Positions 60,468 through 64,000 of a stretch of DNA of 64,000 nt are shown one piece after another; the stretch's first letter is position 1, and every line of letters starts with the position of its first letter. The notes below the pieces were generated by a model. The model was not told where the DNA came from. It ran no database searches and saw nothing but the letters and a program-made list of their open reading frames with translations. The stretch is from Bartonella sp. DB5-6 (GTDB taxonomy: Bacteria; Pseudomonadota; Alphaproteobacteria; Rhizobiales; Rhizobiaceae): contig NZ_JH725118.1 in assembly GCF_000278115.1 (NCBI RefSeq), forward strand, positions 89,353 through 153,352. The letters are read 5' to 3'. The position numbers and the translations under genes were made by a program.

Positions 60468-61037
60468 ATGGCACACATTTTTTCTTCTCAGCATATTTTG
60501 CACAAGCACTTTCATCTTGAACCAAGCAGAAAAGAACAAAGTTTATGGGCTTTTTTTCTCGCTTTTTGCATGTCAGTCACTATAGGACTAGCACTTGGTT
60601 TTGAACATATAGGAGGATATCTTCCTTGTGATTTATGCCTTATTGAACGTTTTCCATATTATGGTGCTATACCATTTTTGCTTTTAGCAGGTTTTGGGGC
60701 ATGGTTTTTTCGCATGTCTTTTTGGGTTCAACTTTTATTTTTATGTGTTTTTGTCTTAATGACCATCAGTCTTGTTTTAGCGGTATATCACGCAGGTATT
60801 GAATATGGCTTTTGGACAGCTCCCTCCAGTTGTGGTTTAAGTGCAATGAGAAGAACAACAGACGTCAATCAACTGTTCAACCATTTGAACAACATCCATC
60901 CTCCTTCTTGTTCTGAAGCGCCCATGCGATTTCTTTTTCTCTCATTTGCCGGTTGGAACGTCATTGCCAGCCTATTTTATGCACTTATCAGCTTTACTGT
61001 TGCTTCAAAAGGGCTTCTTGCAAGCTATAAAAAATGA
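60468..61037 (+). CDS. dsbB: Disulfide bond formation protein DsbB
   Basis: Inner-membrane quinone reductase that reoxidises DsbA. The 189-residue protein has four membrane helices and both cysteine pairs: C54 and C57 in PCDLCLIER, and C122 and C148 in the periplasmic loop (APSSCGLS and PPSCSE). I set the start at ATG 60468, nine bases after AAGGA; the same frame is open further upstream but only as an overlap with the YqaA-type gene. The pair probably forms an operon. Confidence 0.92.
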   Translation: MAHIFSSQHILHKHFHLEPSRKEQSLWAFFLAFCMSVTIGLALGFEHIGGYLPCDLCLIERFPYYGAIPFLLLAGFGAWFFRMSFWVQLLFLCVFVLMTISLVLAVYHAGIEYGFWTAPSSCGLSAMRRTTDVNQLFNHLNNIHPPSCSEAPMRFLFLSFAGWNVIASLFYALISFTVASKGLLASYKK

Positions 61038-61759
61038 TAACTGCAAAACACGAACGGGACCACGTGCAATCAAAATTGCAAACGATACAGTGCATACATT
61101 TTGCCGCTAGATGGAAAGATAGATGGTGTCATTTATTATACCACTACACCTTTTACAGATGATCGAGAATCGCCTTTTTTAGAATTGATGAAAAAATAAG
61201 CTTTTATGAAATTTGAAGGAAAGCAAAAAGAATAGATGCCCCTTCTCATGAAGTCATTCTAGATTTTTCAAAACTCCAAGAATATTTAAATGAAGTCCAA
61301 GAAATGAACATTTAGAATTTTTAGACATAAAGCAATACAGATCAAAGAGTTATTATCATGCATCTAGACTTCGGTATTTGGAGACACTATGAGAAGTTTC
61401 AAGAAAGACTATTCATCATTTTACTTGAATTAGAGACCAGAATATCATAGAATTTCCCTATTCTTTTCTTCTCACTTTAAATTATAGCTGCTAAAGTCTT
61501 ACATTAAAGCAACGATGAGAGAATTGCCTGCTACAAACTGCATATCTTCTCTGCCTTGAGGTTAACACCTTAAAGCTTCATATTACTGCCTGAGACAAGG
61601 TAATACGTCACAATTGGTGATAATGCCTTTGGGCAGTGCCCTATTTTTTATAATTTTTTGAAATTTCTTAAGAGCAGCTATTTGTTATCCTTTTTCCGAA
61701 TAGACCTTGCCATTTTTTTCTTCCAAGAATGAGGCTACCCTTAGTTGGAAAAGCTTAAT
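61038..61759. other. Decayed DNA downstream of dsbB
   Basis: About 720 bases with relics but no intact gene. On the plus strand two short in-frame pieces look coding: LPLDGKIDGVIYYTTTPFTD (about 61107-61166) and APSHEVILDFSKLQEYLNEV, split by a stop and a frameshift. They may come from one lost gene; the family was not recognised. Confidence 0.45.
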
Positions 61760-62129
61760 TTATTGCAAGCTTTTCTCCACCAGTCCAATCAAAGTGTAGC
61801 TTAATTGTTTGGCTTTTTCTACTTCTTTAGCTAAAACTAGTGCGTATTCAAGATGAATCTTTTTGAATACTATTATCAAAACCTAAATGATCTTCCATAG
61901 CGAAACTTTGATTATAAAACTGCAAGGTCTCAGCATCACTCAATAAAGCAAGAGTAGCAATATGAAATAAATCATAATGCGCGTCATTCATCTTGACCAC
62001 CTCACAGGCAGCAGCAAAAAATGCCAGTACTAACAGAGAAACTCCGACATAAAATTGTGGACAACTTTTGGTGATTTTGTCACTATAATGAATTTGCACT
62101 TCGCGATTTGACAATTGATAGGGTGCCAT
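61760..62129 (-). pseudogene. Decayed gene A of a paired unknown family
   Basis: The frame opens at ATG 62129 with MAPYQLSNREVQIHY, has a membrane helix (FYVGVSLLVLAFFAAACEVV), then LFHIATLALLSDAETLQFYN and a stop at 61848. In another frame the sequence continues EYALVLAKEVEKAKQLSYTL to a stop at 61760, so a frameshift near 61860 split one gene. The block SDAETLQFYNQSF matches EDVEKLKFYKESF of the neighbouring remnant. Function unknown. Confidence 0.55.
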
Positions 62130-62161
62130 ATAATCGCTGTTTTCCTCGATTTTTAAACTGT

Positions 62162-62545
62162 CTAGTCTAAATCCTTAAAAAGCGCTGTTGTACTCTCCGT
62201 GGTAAGAAAAGTTTTTTCTTCTACCTCAAGAGGGATTGTATCTAAATCAAAAGTCAAAAGTGAAGCAGATTTTGGCAACCCGAATCGATAACACCGTGTG
62301 AAAGAACTCGATCAATAAGATATTTCGTTATTTCTTCTGCAAAATCTAAACGGTCGCCTACCCTAAAACTTTCCTTATAAAATTTGAGTTTTTCAACATC
62401 CTCAATCAGCACAAGCAAGAATATATGTACATGTTTTTTTAAGTTTCCCCTAAATACAACCCAATAGAAAATATTGTATACACCCCTTGCGCGTTCTTCA
62501 ATTCTTTGGAATTATAAAAATACAGTGTTAAATGAACTAACAAAA
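62162..62545 (-). pseudogene. Decayed gene B, paralogue of gene A
   Basis: Minus-strand pieces read HLTLYFYNSKELKNAQGVY, then after a frame change YWVVFRGNLKKHVHIFLLVL and IEDVEKLKFYKESFRVGDRL with DFAEEITKYLIDRVLSHG. After a second shift SASLLTFDLDTIPLEVEEKT follows, ending at 62162. At least two frameshifts are present. The FHIxxLxLxxDxExLxFYxxSF pattern is shared with gene A, so the two were tandem paralogues. Family not recognised. Confidence 0.5.
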
Positions 62546-63040
62546 ACTGACAAAAGAATTTTGATATTAAATCTATGACATTATAACGATTTCAAACCAT
62601 TGCCCTCCTTAATACTGTAATCTGGAAATGCTACCAATAGATATAGATTTTATATTCCCTAATTTTTAAAATTGTAGTTTTTGCATTTTATGTGTGATTA
62701 ACAAGACAACCATTAAAACGAGATGTGATTCCTAAAAACACATGTAATTTATGTTATCGACAATTTTAAATAATTGAACTTTTAACAATGCGGTTTGTGT
62801 TGTGATAAAGTTGTATTATAAACTGTTATGATGATATTTGTTTGTATTTACTTTAATTGCTTATATGTATCATCATATTTGTAGTGTCATCTGCTTTTTA
62901 TATTTCGTTCATGCATGGTAATTTTTATAAAAAATGGTCAATTAAATCACACATTAAAGTGTGAATTCTGAAAAGATTTAAACACTATAAATTCATATTA
63001 ATATATTGACTTTATTGTGTTTTTATATTAATCGTACGTG
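62546..63040. other. Intergenic stretch upstream of ubiG
   Basis: About 495 very AT-rich bases between the decayed paralogue and ubiG. It must contain the ubiG promoter, but I cannot define it; no gene is supported. Confidence 0.4.
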
Positions 63041-63784
63041 ATGATGAATGAAGCGCATACCACTATTGATCAAAGTGAAATTAATCACTTTTCGCGTATT
63101 GCTGATGAATGGTGGAACCCACAAGGAAAATTTCGACCGCTTCATCAATTCAATCCAACACGTCTTTCTTACATTAGAGAAAAAATCTGTTTAGAGTTTC
63201 ATCGCGATCCTCTTTCACTTATGCCCTTCGAAAATTTGAAAATTCTTGATATTGGTTGTGGAGGCGGTTTGTTATGCGAACCCATAGTACGCCTTGGTGC
63301 TATGGTTATCGGAGCTGATGCTGCGCAAACGAATATTGAAGTCGCAAAAATCCACGCAGCCCAAAATAACCTTTCAATTGATTATCGTACTACTACTGCA
63401 GAAGCCTTAGCCAATGAAGGGGAGCAATTTGATATCATCCTCAACATGGAAGTTGTTGAACATGTGGCTGATGTTAACCTCTTCATAGCAGCCACAGCAA
63501 AAATGCTCAAACCACAAGGATTGATGTTTGTCTCAACACTCAACCGCACATGGAAGGCATGGGGACTGGCTATTGTAGGTGCTGAATATATTTTACGTTG
63601 GCTTCCAAAAGGAACTCACAATTATAAAAAGTTCCTAAAACCTCAGGAACTTAAACACCTCTTATCAGAAAATGCTCTGACTATCGTTGATGAGATCGGC
63701 ATTACTTATAATCCATTAAAAGACCGCTGGAATCTTTCAAAAGATATGGACGTCAACTATCTGCTTCTTGCGAAAAAGTCTTAG
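63041..63784 (+). CDS. ubiG: Ubiquinone biosynthesis O-methyltransferase
   Basis: SAM-dependent enzyme performing both O-methylations of ubiquinone synthesis. The 247-residue protein has the family N-terminus [31 protein letters not shown], the SAM loop [19 protein letters not shown], and the VEHVADVN and [27 protein letters not shown] blocks. Three start codons in a row (GTG 63038, ATG 63041, ATG 63044) leave the exact N-terminus open, and no clear RBS precedes them. UbiA and the polyprenyl synthase are elsewhere in the window. Confidence 0.95.
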   Translation: MMNEAHTTIDQSEINHFSRIADEWWNPQGKFRPLHQFNPTRLSYIREKICLEFHRDPLSLMPFENLKILDIGCGGGLLCEPIVRLGAMVIGADAAQTNIEVAKIHAAQNNLSIDYRTTTAEALANEGEQFDIILNMEVVEHVADVNLFIAATAKMLKPQGLMFVSTLNRTWKAWGLAIVGAEYILRWLPKGTHNYKKFLKPQELKHLLSENALTIVDEIGITYNPLKDRWNLSKDMDVNYLLLAKKS

Positions 63785-63800
63785 GTGTAATCTGCAACTA

Positions 63801-64000
63801 CTATACGTCTTGCAACAAAGAATCAAGCTTCCCTTTGTTTTCTAAAGCGTAAAGATCATCGCAACCGCCAACATGGTAATCACCTATAAAAATTTGTGGG
63901 AATGTATTGCGCCCATTTGCTCGCTGCACCATTTCTTGGCGAAGAGAGGTTGATGCATCAATATCTATGTATTTGACTCCTTTTTTATCAAGCAAATCAC
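63801..64000 (-). CDS. grxC: Glutaredoxin (GrxC type), 5' end beyond the window
   Basis: The C-terminal two thirds of a class I glutaredoxin are visible. YIDIDASTSLRQEMVQRANG is the helix after the active site, TFPQIFIGDYHVGGCDDLYA contains the cis-proline glutathione site and the GG-CDD motif, and ENKGKLDSLLQDV ends the protein. The CPYC active site and start codon lie beyond position 64000, so the redox motif cannot be checked. It is convergent with ubiG, 16 bases apart. Confidence 0.85.
   Translation of the reverse strand, partial: DLLDKKGVKYIDIDASTSLRQEMVQRANGRNTFPQIFIGDYHVGGCDDLYALENKGKLDSLLQDV

Noticed and set aside
1-64000. tRNA, rRNA, riboswitch or complete insertion sequence
   Set aside because: I looked for cloverleaf arms, rRNA cores, transposase motifs and terminal inverted repeats by eye and saw none; a covariance-model scan would be needed to exclude small RNAs.

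Overview
The window looks like chromosomal DNA of a Bartonella species (Alphaproteobacteria, Hyphomicrobiales). The DNA is AT-rich, but the housekeeping proteins are of rhizobial/Brucella type. Supporting signs are an IalB-family invasion-associated protein, split F0 b and b' subunits in a separate F0 operon, the ispH-thrB-rnhA cluster, and many decaying gene remnants between intact core genes. This assignment is by recognition only; no search was run. I saw no rRNA, tRNA, CRISPR array or intact insertion sequence.

Layout. 0-1.8 kb: three tandem paralogues of a small secreted protein of unknown function. 2.3-8.4 kb: thrC, an M16 peptidase and a large membrane GGDEF/EAL protein with eroded active sites. 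8.4-16 kb: yqgE, an orphan DsbD-type N-domain protein, rnhA-thrB-ispH, ctaB, an IalB-like protein and tldD. 16-25.7 kb: a minus-strand block of an RNA methyltransferase, tlyA, dxs, xseB, ribB with a dead RibA-like domain, aroC, fabI and a dnaJ-like gene, followed by pdxH on the plus strand. 26-32 kb: ubiA, purD, a DUF6101-like gene, an FAD oxidase and tsaC/sua5. 32-33.5 kb: an 11-bp tandem repeat and a broken tyrosine integrase. 33.5-43.8 kb: rnhB, ispE, an S49 peptidase, a trmN6-like gene, a polyprenyl diphosphate synthase, a TPR protein and glyQS. 44.4-49.9 kb: the F0 operon (atpI-B-E-F'-F), then der with a YfgM-like TPR gene. 50-57.8 kb: an SLC13-type permease, an unidentified membrane-anchored protein, nhaA and lysC. 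57.9-62.6 kb: a graveyard holding a type ISP restriction-modification fossil and two decayed paralogues, with intact yqaA/DedA-type and dsbB genes between them. 63-64 kb: ubiG and the 3' part of a glutaredoxin gene.

Themes. Isoprenoid and quinone/heme side-chain functions are well represented (dxs, ispE, ispH, polyprenyl synthase, ubiA, ubiG, ctaB). So are aspartate-to-threonine synthesis (lysC, thrB, thrC) and envelope or redox functions (DsbB, DsbD-like domain, IalB-like protein, S49 and M16 peptidases). The best candidates for undescribed biology are the three secreted paralogues at the left edge and the degenerate GGDEF/EAL receptor. The clearest evolutionary signals are the restriction-modification fossil, the integrase remnant with its helically phased 11-bp repeat, and a lone ctaB where relatives carry a terminal oxidase operon.
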